A DNA stretch of 64,000 nt, from positions 2,542,001 to 2,606,000 of the forward strand of contig JAKNDB010000107.1 of NCBI GenBank assembly GCA_024305405.1, read 5' to 3'. Both the position numbers and the translations under genes were made by a program. The notes beneath the pieces were generated by a model, which was not told the origin of the DNA, searched no databases, and was given only the letters and a program-made list of their open reading frames with translations. This stretch comes from Dirofilaria immitis (taxonomy: Eukaryota; Nematoda; Chromadorea; Rhabditida; Onchocercidae). Below, one piece after another: positions 1 through 12,941 of the stretch. Numbering within the stretch: position 1 is the first letter of the stretch; each line of letters starts with the position of its first letter.

Positions 1-730
1 TATTTATTTATTTATTTGTTTATTTTTCATTAAAAAATAAATATTAAAAAGTAGAAAATAAAAAATCGATAAAAATTGCAAAAACGATAATATTTTAACA
101 CTTCTTATAAATTATTATATCTTATGAATTATACGATTATATAAAATATAATTTTAGGTGTAATTTATATTATTTATAATTTAGTATATAATTATATTAC
201 AATTAATTATTTCATTTCCATTTCAATTACTTTTAAAATCTCTTTATCTATTTAAAAAAAAAAAAATTTTGTTTAAGATTCGTTTAAAATCGAAGGAATA
301 AAAGATATATTTAAGATTGTTAAAATAATTTCTGATAGCGATAATAGAATTAAATGCTATAAATAATTGATAATCAAAAATCATTTTAATGCTTAATGCA
401 TAAGTTGCATTAATGAATAATGATGATAATATATCAAAACGATGATAATATATTACAAAATAATTCTATAAGATAATAAAATCTTTGATATTATTCATTG
501 CATAATTCTCAAGATAAGCAATATTAATTAAAAATAGCATATTTGGTAAAAATTATTATTTATAAAAATTATAAGAAAAATTCAAAATAAAAAAGCAATT
601 TAATTTATCAGTATACTAAAATAATCAAATTTGTTGCATAATTTTTGTTGTATTAATAAATTATATATTTGAAATTTAATATTATTTTAAAAATTATTGA
701 TAATAGCAAGTGATAATATTTTTATTATAG
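1..730. other. Left edge, non-coding or intronic AT-rich DNA
   Basis: Begins with a short TTTA repeat (about 1-25) and continues as about 75-80 % A+T sequence with no supportable exon. Because the first exon of the next gene opens at an acceptor (730/731) with no start codon, this stretch is probably an intron of that gene; its first exon lies here unseen or beyond the window. Confidence 0.5.
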
Positions 731-2903
731 CATGTATCGGATCCGATCGAACTGCTAAAACATTGATAAAAGTTGGTGATACATTTATTAAAGATGGATT
801 TTTGGCATAAATGCACTTATCATGCAAATAACGAAACAGCGATTTATACAGAAGGTGAAAATTCTTTTTAAATAAATAATTAATTTCAGTAAATATTTAA
901 CTTTAATTCTATATTTCTTTGTTTAATTTAATTTATCAATTTTTTTTTGGATTTCGAGATAAGATATATCATTCGTTTTGCAATTTCTTTTTTATCATAT
1001 ATCGTTTTGAGATATATTTGATAATACTATCATCTGCTTTTATTATAACTATAGAAAATGCTTGTAATGTGAATGGTAAATTATATCATATCAATGATGA
1101 AGTTCAATGTGAATTTATCATAATGAAATGCAATGAAAATGGTCTTAAAATAATTGGTAAAAGTTCAAATTAATTTTTAATCATTTCAATTGAAGCTGTT
1201 AAATGATTAACAAATCCCAGTATACATATATATATATATAGCATATTAAGGTTCAATCTTTTAAAATTAAAAAAATATTAGCTTATATTCAGGCTGTTAT
1301 TATATTGATGAAAATAAGATGAAAATAAATATGAAACCTAATACAACGGTTGAAATCAATGGTACTATGCATTATTGCGATGATAAAAATGATAATATCC
1401 GATACTACACAAAAGGTTTTAATATATTCATTTATTAAATTTAATATTTAAATTATAAAAATAGGTAACTATTTTTAATTAGTGTAAAATTTTAATTAAA
1501 TTTAATAAATAATATTATAGTAGTTGGATGCATGAAATATGGTATAAAATATAAGGAAGGCGAACAATTTGCAATAAATCATTTTCATTATGAATGTAAA
1601 AATGGAATGATTGATATTATTGGTAAAGTTTTATAAACAAATCTTTTCGATAAATAATAAAAAAAAAAAGACGAAGGAAACTTTTTCTTTGCAATTATAT
1701 ATTTATAAAAACTTTCAATTTGATAATTTATAATTGTATTTGAAAATTATGGCTTATCTAAAATTTAATATTAAATTTAGGTTGTTACATTGATGATATA
1801 AATCGAAAGATTAAAATTAATGATAGCATTATTGATAAGCATATGTTATATAGTTGTTATATGTAAGTTTTATCACACGATTATAAATAAATAAAATTCA
1901 AGAAAAAACACAAATGAATGGTATTTTTGATATTTTAATTATTGTAATGATTAATATGCAAGTACTTAATTATCAAATAAATTAATTTGAAATTCTTGAA
2001 TCGATATAGTGATATTAAATGGCATATAAAATAATTATCAACGAATATATCAAGTGTTATTAAATCAGTAATCAATAAAATTAGTATACCTGTAATTAAT
2101 TAAAATTTAAGAATAGTTTTATTTCTAGTGAAAATGGTAAAGTGAAATATGAACAATATCCTTGTGGACTGAATGGTTTTCCATCGTGCGAAGTATTGCA
2201 GAAGCAACAAGTACCAATTAAAATGCCAACAACATCTAAGCCTGATCCAGGCTTTGGAGTATTTAGCATTGTACAGGTAGAAATATTAACTTTATATTCA
2301 TTTAAATATATTACTTTGCTTGTACCATGAATTTTATGAAAGAATAAGAAAAAAGGAAGCACTCTGAAAATTCTTATTTAATAATACTTACTTTTTGCGA
2401 ATAATAAAACTGAAATAATTGATAAGATCAGTGATGAAATTTCCATATCATATGATATAAATAACGATTATTATCATGATATTACAATTCATATTATTAT
2501 TATTTGGAAAAATAGGACCATTTTATTATGAATAGATAAGAATTGTTATTAATCATTATAATTTACAAGTAATTATATTAACATTTTATATAAAACTTAA
2601 AGATTCAAAAATTAATTTTTGATATATCTATACTATCGGATAAATAAATAAAAATTTAATGTTTATATAAATTTTATAAAAAAGATAGCTATTTTTTTTT
2701 GCATTAAAAGAAGGTAAATAAGATAAGCTGATAAATTTTACTACAACAATTTTTTTTTCTTTCTCATTTTACATATATGATGAATCTTCATATGATAAAT
2801 TAATTTTCAGCACATTAATCAAGGAGGTGATAAAATTGCGACAGGTTCAAGTTCAATGAAATTTGAATTGGTAAAACCTGTTCCACGCATTATCAATTCT
2901 TAG
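731..2903 (+). CDS. Secreted-type protein with repeated MIG-18-like fibronectin type I modules (5'-incomplete)
   Basis: Seven exons: 731-854, 1055-1156, 1293-1415, about 1521-1622, 1781-1862, 2129-2276 and 2811-2903 (TAG). Each of the first five carries one short Cys-containing module of the form GC-x-Y/I-x(n)-G-D/E-x-F-x(n)-C, for example IKVGDTFIKDG, CNVNGKLYHINDE and CMKYGIKYKEGEQF, which resembles the 'abnormal cell migration protein 18-like fibronectin type I' modules of nematodes. Introns fall between modules in a regular pattern, as expected for module duplication. The tail is Pro/Lys-rich (from about 2220) and has no membrane segment. No start codon or signal peptide is visible, so the 5' end is missing. 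In the first exon the frame breaks in the T5 run near 807-811; T4 would restore Gly-Phe-Trp-His-Lys-Cys. A role in the extracellular matrix is inferred from the family only. Confidence 0.6.
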
Positions 2904-3136
2904 ATGAAATGATATATTGGAGTGATGAGTTTGTGTAATAAAATAATTTCGTTATTATCAAGTAAAAATATCAACAATATTAATAGCAATCAATGTAAAT
3001 GAATAAACAATCGATAATATTGATAGCAATAAAATATGAATTGCAATATAAATAGCGATAACGAATAAATAATCAAATAAATGATCGATAAATAAATAAT
3101 TACTATTTACTATTAAAATAGCAACAAATTAATATT
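2904..3136. other. Convergent intergenic gap
   Basis: Short AT-rich spacer between the 3' end of the + strand Fn1-like gene and the 3' end of the - strand EGF gene. It must hold both polyadenylation signals; several AATAAA-like hexamers on both strands are present but cannot be ranked. Confidence 0.4.
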
Positions 3137-6100
3137 TTACCATACTGATAACATTAAACAAATAATTAAAATTACAACTTGATAAGGAGATTTTATGGTT
3201 CCAGCAAATGCTGGACCTTTCCAGGATATGCCGGAAAATAGTTGTATAGGTATACAGCTATTATTGATATGATTAAATCCTAATTTGCATACACAACTAT
3301 AAGAACCTTTTAAATTAGCGCATTCCCAATTATCTGAAAAAAATGGATGTAATATGTCAAAAATGCAATTAAATGGCAATAATTGATAATTATCTAACGA
3401 TTATCATATATATATATAGAGAAAGAGATAGATAGATAGATAAATGATAAGAGATAGAGATTAATCATTTCTATCTTACACTTCACATTTCATTCTAATA
3501 TTTTGTAATTAATTATTCATGAAATGATTAATTGATAAACAAAAAAAAAATTAAAAATTAAATTGAGAAAACTTGCCGCCATATAATTGTTCACAATTAA
3601 TATATAAACATTCATTAATATCAACACATTTATCAACATCAAATCTATAAGTAATTCATTCATTGTAAGAACTAATTTTTAACAAATAATTGATAGTAAT
3701 TAAAATCTCAAACAATTAATTAAATTTTAAATAAGAAATTAATAATACTAATTTAATAGACAATACAAATAAATGAGTGGGGAAAAGAAAAAAGAAAAAT
3801 TTATAAACTAATTTCATCTATTTACCGAAATATATATCCTGATTCGGGACAATCACATGAGATATTCCATAAATTTCGATACATTCCAATAAGATCCTCA
3901 TTATAACTTGATTTCAATATACAGGTACTATTACCTGGACATGGTGATGGACTACAGCTATTTACACAAAAACTGCAAGTTATTATGAATTTATATATAA
4001 TAACAAAAATAATCTATCAAATCGAATAAAATGTGAAATAACAATTATCACCTTGATTTTGCGCATCGAAATGGTTCAATATCGAAGGATCCTAATGTTA
4101 TATGTAAGGTATTATTGAATGTTAAATTTCTTGCAAGCGCTCGACTTGGCCACTAAAATGTTTGGCCATTTAATAACTTTCTTTCTTTGCTTAATTTATG
4201 AATGACAAAACATTACATCTGGCAGTATGAAGGCAAATATTTAAATATTTGAATAAATCATAAAGCTTAACTTACAATATATTCTTCGTGTTTTTTCTTT
4301 CTTTTATTCCCGAACTTTCTTCCTGTAAACAGAAAAAAATATGCAAATTTTTTACGAAATTTGCATACAAATGATGAAAGTAACATAAATTTAATTATTT
4401 CAAAATAATTGTTAAAATGATAAGCGATAAGATAATTTAAGCTATCCATGCATACATAACTTTCATTTCTATCAAAAATTATCAATTCAAATAGCATCAG
4501 TAGTATTTGGATAAGAAAGAAGATAATTATAATATCGTATCATCATTATACTATTTCTTATAATATCATATCATTGATTCAATCAATATGAAGGAAAAAG
4601 AAATGATTAAAAAAGTATACGATATTCTTGAACAATTTAATTATCAAAATTTAGGAAAATCTTATATATAATAAAAGATAAAATCAAAAGTTTTTTTTCA
4701 TCAATTACTAACGACAGATGTTGATATCGGTTGAATATTACAATATGGTAATTTTTCCAAAATATTAATACTATTCATCGTCATCCAACACATCAAATAA
4801 ATAGCAGAAAAATCATAATCGAACATTTCATGATGAATTAATCGACGTACTTCACTTTTTCTTAATTATAATAATATTTCTAAGAAGGAATAAATTGGAA
4901 ATGGAAATGAAAAAGATTTTATATTCAATTAAAATAAATTACGCTATTATTATATTCCAATTAATTAAATGATTGTTGAATTTGAAAAATTAATTTTCTT
5001 TTTTTTTTTTTGAAACTGATGAGATATAGAATAATAATTCTTAATACCTTATAATAAATTCATCATAGATATCGGATGTAAAAAGAAATATATTACGTTT
5101 TTAATATCAGTCCAAATAGCATCAATGCATAACTGAAAAGTATATTATTAATTTAAAATTATTTCTGACAATTTAAATAAATTCCAAAAATTCTATCATA
5201 GTTTTTTCATATTCTAAATTATTTTGCAATTTCATTTCTAATTATTGTCTTATTTTGAATTTTATTATTTTTGCTGATAATCTCATTTGATTGTCGTGCG
5301 AAGCAGTGATTAATACTATGTGATAAGTTAACAATCAAAGTGAAAAGTTTGATTATCTATCGATATTGTAAATAGGCCAAATAAAAAATACGAAAAGAAT
5401 GTTTAAAAATGATAAATAAAATATAAATAGTCGAATAAAGAAGCATTTGATAAAATTATAAATTTCCATATTATTATAATAATTAATTATTAATCGAATT
5501 ATTAATTGCAAAATTTTAATTTATTTTAATTTTATAACGAAAAATAATTATAGTGAAATTATTCTTTAATTTAATTTATATGAATATGAAACATGAAATA
5601 TATTCAAATGACAAATTATTATAATTTCTTAGCAAATGATATAATAATAAATATTTACAAAATTATCATTTATAAATTGAAAATTTGAAATTGGTAGTTT
5701 TTGAATGATTAATTATTATGATATGATAATTGTTATATTCTATTATATATTGTTAAAAATAAGCAATAAATAAATATTTATATTATATTTTTGTAATTTC
5801 TTATTTATGATGAATGGCTGTACTGTTTATATACTGTTTAAAATTAAAAATCAATTATTAACTTTAAATCCTTGAATGCATATTTTATGAAGATCATTTG
5901 AAAAATTAATCTCCGGAAAAGAGTAAATAAAATTGCTATGAGTTGTTGATGGTTGTTCAATCCATATTCGATAAATTCGAGAGTAGAATGCAAGTTGACC
6001 AAGAATATTCATATAATAAAGACGATTATATCTATCCATCATTTTTATTTCACTTAAATTTAAAAGATATTAAAATTTAATTCAATTAAACTAAAGTGTT

Positions 6101-6279
6101 AAATCAATGAAGATACAATGAAATGCTTAAAATATTTCATACCTTTTATATTTCTTAACCAATGTTTGATTAAAATCGCTTAGAAAAGCTTTTTCTTCAA
6201 AACGTTGAGCTTTTTCAACGAATATTGAAAATGCAACGAATATGATAAATGATAATGTCAAATTGATACGACCGCACAT
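3137..6279 (-). CDS. Secreted or surface-anchored EGF-like protein, nematode type, function unknown
   Basis: The start exon 6279-6143 encodes MCGRINLTLSFIIFVAFSIF, a clear signal peptide. Downstream exons: 6052-5863, 5132-5097, about 4860-4710, about 4328-4277, about 4152-4053, about 3979-3837, about 3653-3588 and 3332-3137. The N-terminal half (to about residue 190) is not recognised. Then comes a basic stretch (GRKFGNKRKKKHEEYI), an EGF-like module with six Cys (CSPSPCPGNSTC ... CDC), and a calcium-binding EGF module (DVDKCVDINEC, then CANLKGSYSCVCKLGF). The C-terminus ends in a hydrophobic run VVILIICLMLSVW followed directly by the stop, consistent with a GPI signal or short membrane anchor. 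The last intron uses a GC donor. The phase between the 5132-5097 and 4860 exons does not match, so a small exon or an indel is missing there. Moderately sure of the gene, unsure of exon 3. Confidence 0.62.
3416..3462. repeat. GATA-type microsatellite
   Basis: Runs of AGATAGATAGATAGATAAATGATAAGAGATAGAGA just after a short (AT)n, lying in the last intron of the EGF gene. Simple-sequence repeat, likely polymorphic. Confidence 0.75.
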
Positions 6280-8087
6280 CAATTATCACTTTAATTATGA
6301 TTTTCATTTTAACTAATAAAAAGAATCGAAGTAACGGAATAATATATATATATATATACTAACAGTTAAATGATGTTCAAAAACTTTTTTAAATGAAATT
6401 TATTTTGAAAATAAGAAAGACTACAAGGAAAAAACCGTATCGTTAATAAATTTAATTATATCATTAATAAATTTAAGTTCTTATTGATTTATTATTTCAA
6501 TTGTTTAAATAGTCAATGATAAGAATGATTAGATGTGAGCTGCTGCTTTATGGGCTTTTCCCGGGAAATTAATAAAGTGATCTATTCATTATTGTCTAAG
6601 AAATGATGATGAAAAATCAGTATGATATTCAAAAATATCATCGCCAAATCAATACAATTTCCGAAGTGGTCATTTAATTGATGAGTAACAGAAAGCAATT
6701 TTATCAGTTTCCTCTCATATCCCAAATTGCGGAATTGGCATAGGATTGAATAACTAAATGAAGAATAATAAAATTTGGTTAATACATAGAATTTATATGA
6801 TGTATCGACACATGAATTAAACATTGTGATAAATAGCAATAATCATCTTATCACAATTTATTATCAGTAAAATGGCAAATTAATAATTTTCCTATTATCA
6901 GTAATTAGCATAATGAATCAAATGAGTCATATTTAAGTATTGTTGAAAAAAAAGAGAGGAAAAACGAACGATAAGGATGAAAAGAAGTTCAAGCTAATCG
7001 AAATGCTATGTCACTGAGATAGAAGTGATAAAGTTAAAACTTTATCACTTAACTATTTCATTTTTATATTTATATATTTTACATAATAAATAATATTTAG
7101 TATTCTCTTAACTTCGGATATACAAATAAGCTGATCTTTTAATGTTTAGATATGTTTTACTGACAAAATGTGAGACGAAAAATTATTCGACAAACTTTTC
7201 CCTAACCTAAAATAATTAAGTAGATGAAGAAAGAGTTTATTTCTATTAATAAGAGATATTTTCCTAATTAAAAAATTTTGAATTAAAATTTCGAAAGCGA
7301 AATATGCAAATAAATGAATGAAATAAGAAAATTGACAATGTAAATTTTTGAAGATAATAATAAAAATATAAAAACGCTTATTATTACTTTTTAAATTCAT
7401 TTGTTTTAATAATTCTTATCAGTTGCTTTAAGTTTTAATCAGCATGTCTGAGAAGCGACGTGGATTATTCGTCGATAAGATAAAAAGCTGGTAGATAATC
7501 TTTCTCTGCCGTTCCGTATTTCGAACTTTTTTTTGAACCTATCGTAATTAACTGTTTATTAATGATTATATCTTCAGACAGAAAAATATCGAGCAAAACA
7601 AACTTCTGATACCGATTCAAGGGCAAATAAATTAGAAAGTATTTCTTAATCTTTTTAAATTCACTCTATGGTACCTATTGTTTTCTAGAATTAAATTGTT
7701 TGTTGGAATGTTTATAAAGTGAAGTTCGCATATCTATTTGATTAATCGTATTTTTTTCCACTATCTCTAAGTTTTAGATAAAAACAGAAATAAGAAATCT
7801 TGTTACTTTTACTTTAGTACTATATGAAGGATGTAGAAATTTTAACAACAATCTTTTCCATATTTATCATTTGATGATTTTCATTTATTGACGCATTTTA
7901 TAAAAAAAGTTTTATTTCGATGATAATTTTTGTCTTCCTCAATCATTTTTAAATCTAAAATTTTGTTTTCTTTCTTATTAAAGAATACATTTTCCTTAGA
8001 AATTTTTCTTTTAGTTTGGATTCTGAAGTATAATTTTGAAATGGAATCATTTAGTCATTAATGTGTATATGGAATTAACGATTAACG
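6280..8087. other. Divergent intergenic region between the EGF gene (-) and the phosphatase (+)
   Basis: About 1.8 kb, AT-rich, with an (AT)n tract near 6341-6358. It should contain the promoters of both flanking genes. No conserved ORF, tRNA fold or mobile element was recognised. Small ORFs here have no family features and no splice context. Confidence 0.5.
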
Positions 8088-8090
8088 ATG

Positions 8091-8097
8091 ATTTCAG
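8091..8097 (+). promoter_or_regulatory. Probable trans-splice (spliced-leader) acceptor of the phosphatase gene
   Basis: ATTTCAG sits 15 nt before the ATG at 8112. An upstream in-frame ATG (8088) overlaps the acceptor itself. In nematodes a TTTCAG immediately before the first ATG without an upstream coding exon is the usual spliced-leader addition site. This decides the start: 8112 rather than 8088. Confidence 0.5.
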
Positions 8098-8111
8098 CTT
8101 CAACTCGAAAA

Positions 8112-11100
8112 ATGTCAATAAAGAAATTGGTAAAACCTTCTACTTTTTCCGGATTCAGACGTCGTTTGTTTAGTGCAAAAATACGTAAAAGCTCTGCGAC
8201 AGCACGTCGAGATAGCAAAATTAAATATAAAAAGCAATCAATCAAGCGAACTAAAAGTGATCGTGGTAGTGAGGAACGCAAAGGTAAAATCCGAAATGTA
8301 GCAAAGGTAAAATCCGAATATTTTGATGAAATTATTTGCGTTAAATTTTCAAATATCTTCGATGAAATGCTATTAGTATAAGTAAGTATCTAATCAAGAA
8401 TGCTACTTTTAACTGATTCATATTTAAATTACATATCACTATTGATTATACAATTATATTAGTAATATTATTTAATTTAATATTGATGAAATATAAAACT
8501 GAAAATATTTAAGTTACGAAAAGTTCTTGATAATAATAAAACTTCATTTAGAACCAATAATATAATTGCATAATAAATAAGATAATAATGAGAAATAATG
8601 TTGAAAGATCAAATTAATTTGAATTGAGTTATAATTAATCAGTAAATCAGTAAGCGATATCAATAAAAAATATATATATTTAAGTCTCGCAAATAAAACA
8701 AGCGGATATATATGTAGGAGGACGGACAAAATAAATTGAAAATAAATTTGAATTAAAAAAATATATGCTAAAAGTATAAGAATCAAATTGCCATTAAAAT
8801 TAATAATAATTTTAAAGTAAATAATATATGCTTTTTTTTCTATTAATTGTATTTAAATTTTGAAAAACATAAAAATAAGTATAATTTGTCTTATCAATAC
8901 GTTATCATTTTATGTCAATTATTGCAGGCTAAAAATCGCCTAATATAATCAAAAGTAAAGTAAACGAAGAATTTTTATTGATGAAAATCAGAAGAAAATA
9001 TTTATCAAATTTATTAATGTAATTTATCAAATTCTATTATTTCTCTCATTTTTAAAAATTTATTTAAAAATTCTCGAAAAAAAATGTTTCGAAATTATGA
9101 ATATTATTAATGAATGAATATAGGAAGTTTGTGATCTTGGTGTAGCTGGATTAAGTAAACAATATATGGATGAAATTAGAACATATAAACCAAATGATGA
9201 TCAATATATTGCTTTTAAAAAAATCCTACAAGAAATCGATATGAAGGTAATTCATATAAATTTTAAATTTATTAATCTAAAAAAAGATGAAGTTTAAAAT
9301 TTTAAGTTTGCTATTTAACTAATAAAAATTGAAATTGCAATTTAGAAAAATAAATGAATTATTATATAAATGTTGCAATTGTTAACAATAATTGATTGTT
9401 ATTGTTATTATCATTTTGTTAAATGATAATTTTAAACTACAAATGATCACTTGCATAATTAAGGGATAAATTTTTACTATTTATTCTCAGTGATAAATTA
9501 TTATTATTATTCTTACTGATGTAATATTTTATGAATTGATTCAATAATTTTTATCACAGCTGTTAAATGTTTGGATGCTACACGAGTAATATTAAAACAA
9601 AAGCAAGACTATATTCACGCAAATTACGTAACTAGCAAGTATTTCTCAAATCAGTTCATTTGTACACAAGTAAATTTATAAATATGTCATTTTTATTTTT
9701 CAAATTTCCAACAATTTATTATCTAAGGAAATATCAAAATGAATAATATCTGTTATAAATTATTAATCCGATCTGATATAAACATTGTAATTTCATAATT
9801 AAGTATAAATCAGCTTGTACTTGCCATAAATTATAATTTTTATGTAAGAAATTTATCATTGATTATTGTACGATCTAATTGTTAAAGTAATTATGCTTCA
9901 AAAATTATGTTTATATTTTATCAATTTTTTAAAGTATACTAAATTTATGATATCTTTATATTTTTAATTATTCATTTCATATTATTACTAATTTCTATTT
10001 AAATATTATTTTAAGGCACCAATGAAATCAACAGTAAATGATTTTTGGATAATGATAATGCAAGAAAATGTTCGTTATATTATTATGCTTTGTAATTTAG
10101 TTGAAAATGGCAAAAAGAAATGTCATATGTATTATCCGACTGAAATAGGCGAAAAAGTTGAATTTAATGGTATTATTATTTTAAATTATAAATATTTAAA
10201 AGTATAAAAATAAATTTGCAAAAATTATATATTATATACTCTTAGATAAAATAAAAATATTGTTAAAAATTAAAAAGTAAAATAATAAATAATTAACAAA
10301 ACATTAACAATTTAGCATAATTAAATCAAAATATTTTCATTTTTATTATCTATTATTATATTATCTTATTCAATAATTATTTTATTTTCTCTTATATTAT
10401 TTGTATATATGAATAAACTTTTTGTTATACTGAAAATGACTGTTTCAGAAATAACAATTTCAAATTTAAATGTTAATTTGAAAATGGTACAACGATAATA
10501 TCAACATTAAGAGTTGAAAAAATAATAACGCTTTACTTCTTTCACATATACTTCGAAGTGATTGGTACTATATTTTTTGCTCTTTCCAAGCTCTTCCTTA
10601 TTTCATAATAATTTTTTATTTAATGAATAGATATGAATATTGTGATATATTTCAGGCCTGATCAAGGAGTACCAACTAGTGAATTAGCACCATTTGAAAT
10701 CCTTAAAGTGGTACGTCGATCAACGAAACGTCCAATTGTAGTCCATTGCTCTGCAGGTGTCGGTCGTACAGGTACAATTATCGCTATTGAAATGGGTCTT
10801 GAACAACTTCTTCATTGTGTACCACTCAATATGGTTGAGCTATGTAAAGAATTAAGAAGTATGATTTGAAATATTTCATATATCATCAATTAAATGAAGT
10901 ATTAATATAAAGATTGTGATTATCTTGAAAAATTTTGATAATTTAAATTTTAATTTTAATAATTCAAACTATGAAATTTTCTATCATTTCACAATCTAAA
11001 TGCTTAGAACAGCAATTGTGAATTGCATTTTTCTAAAAAAATACACGGTAAGCTTAAATACAGTAAGCTTATAAAAAGTTTATTGTATTTCAGATATGCG

Positions 11101-11640
11101 TGCCTTTAGTATACAAACAGATATACAGTATGTTTATATTGTTAAATGTTTATTGGCTTATGCTTGGTGTTGCGGAATATTCATCAATACTCCAGCATTA
11201 TTGCCGGTTACTAATCTTCCTTTATTCCTTGTTTAAATAATAATAATAATAATAATAAAATATTATGTAATTCATTTTAATTCCATTTAATACGATATTA
11301 TAATCGAAAAATATGGTAATACTATCGAGGCATTGCAATATTTTTAAATTAAAAAATGTATATTTACTGAAATAAATTTAAAGAATTTCATTTATATATT
11401 CCATCTAAATTATATTTATCAAATTAAATAAGATTTTCCTTTCAGAAATCAGATTCATTTGACCAAGAATACAAGGAATTTATAAAAGGTGAATATTCAA
11501 AACCAACAGAAGAGAGCATGATAGTAGATCAGATTCCAGAAATATTAAACAAAGGTGCTAAAATTATTGATGAAAGTGGTAAACGAAATGTTTTAAGTAG
11601 CATGCGACAGGAGTCAATCACCAGCGATGATTCTGATTAA
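8112..11640 (+). CDS. Protein tyrosine phosphatase, classical receptor-like/nematode non-receptor type
   Basis: Eight exons: 8112-8306, 9124-9246, 9560-9669, 10016-10169, 10449-10564, 10656-10858, 11094-11206, 11446-11640 (TAA); about 404 codons. The N-terminus is basic ([17 protein letters not shown]). Classical PTP motifs appear in order: [24 protein letters not shown], the WPD loop (split codon W, then PDQGVP), the P-loop [11 protein letters not shown] with catalytic Cys and Arg, and the Q-loop QTDIQYVY. It should remove phosphate from phosphotyrosine in the cytosol. No transmembrane segment or second domain is present. Nematodes have a large expanded family of such PTPs, many germline expressed; that assignment is inference. 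The usual NRY motif before CLDATRV is missing and exon 2/3 phases differ by one base. Exon 5 has two one-base breaks at A runs (near 10483-10486 and 10519-10524); adding one A at each restores both the motif and the exon phase. Confidence 0.82.
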
Positions 11641-12350
11641 ATTGATGCTATCAGTAATAGTTCCATTGATTAACTTTGTAATATATTTTTGAAAGTTTTG
11701 TTGCATTAAATATTTTATGGATTAAATCGACAAACTGAACAATCGGACCCATATTTCTTCAGCACTTATCAATAACTTTGCTTATAAAACTTCGCTTATA
11801 AAAATTTATGTCTCATATTTCATACTAATCATTTGCTAAAATTAACTAACCAAATAATACTACATGGGAATCAGTTTATATTTATCTTCATTTTATCAAT
11901 ATCAATTGATGGCAACTATACTCAATATTTTTGACGTATGAAATAGAAAATACCACAGTTGATAAAATCACTTTGAAATTAAATGAATTAAATGAAAAAT
12001 TAAATTTGTCATTTTTATCAAAGAAATTATAAACGTACAATGTTTATATATCATTGTATATTTATAATAATTCATGCAATGATTCAGTGTATCAAATCAA
12101 AACATAAGTAAATCATTGAAAAGAAAATGAAGAAAAATGTATAACGAGAATGAAATCCTTGCTAAATATTTCTATCGAGAATCTGAATAAATATATTGTA
12201 ACTTTAATTATAAATGAATGATTCAGACTTAGTATTCCAACGCCTTAACCAGAGCCAAATAAAGGAACAACAACTCAAACACCTACTTTTCTCCTTTTCT
12301 ACTTCCACTTATTAAATTTAAAACTGTCAAACAGTTAACTTATTCCAACT
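11641..12350. other. Intergenic region 3' of the phosphatase
   Basis: AT-rich 3' flank of the PTP gene; an AATAAATAT is seen near 12186. From about 12240 the base composition becomes less AT-rich as the retroelement relic begins. Confidence 0.45.
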
Positions 12351-12750
12351 ACACTTCCTACCTTCAGTAGAAATCCAAAATTGTGGAGAGAATTCTGAAA
12401 TAGTTTCAAAGCTGTAGTCCATCTACAAAATATACCAAATATCCAAAATTTCTAATCGCATGTCCAAAAGGGGATGTCTTCTTAACCATTAGGGGCTATG
12501 ACATAACCCCAGAAAACTATATGATATGAAAAGCCCTTATTCAGAAATTTGAGTAATCACACATCATTAAAAAATCACTCCACAGTTCCATTCCATCAAG
12601 AAGGATAACCGAGAACGAAAAGTAACAATCGAAAGTATCGAAAGAATACTTCGTCAACTGGAAGCAGTGAGCGAAAATCTTGGACAATCCAATATCAAAA
12701 TTATTATTGAAAAAACTATATCCTGCAGAGCCAAAAGCTACAACTAGGAC
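12350..12750 (+). mobile_element. Decayed BEL/Pao retrotransposon gag fragment (DUF1759-like)
   Basis: Frame fragments read RNPKLWREF, then VVHLQNIPNIQ, then IRGYDITPENY, then IERILRQLEAVSENLGQSN. These are typical of the gag region of nematode BEL/Pao elements (DUF1759 region with the 'ILRQLEA.GE' signature). The fragments lie in different frames and are broken by several stops, so the copy is dead. No LTRs, protease, reverse transcriptase or integrase segments are visible nearby. It lies just downstream of the VPS52 3' end and opposite in strand to it. Recognition is from memory of the family; a protein search of the three frames would settle it. Confidence 0.6.
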
Positions 12751-12941
12751 GTTTATTAAATTATATATATAATATATGATTATAAAGAAAAATTTCCTTC
12801 CACAAAAAAATAAATGCAGTTCTTTACTATGCAACAACATAACCCAAGCTTATCCCCATAAAGTAATTATTTATAAAGATTTGGTATATCACATATAAAA
12901 ATCACAAACAAGTGAAAGAAAAAAAATAAGAGATTTGTATA

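Noticed and set aside
10449..11640. Calling the phosphatase a pseudogene
   Set aside because: The P-loop, WPD loop, Q-loop and all exon phases are intact once the A-run gaps are allowed for, and the same kind of gap occurs in essential genes of this window.
12541..12840. 99-codon minus-strand ORF
   Set aside because: Antisense to the BEL/Pao relic, whose plus-strand fragments match the family.
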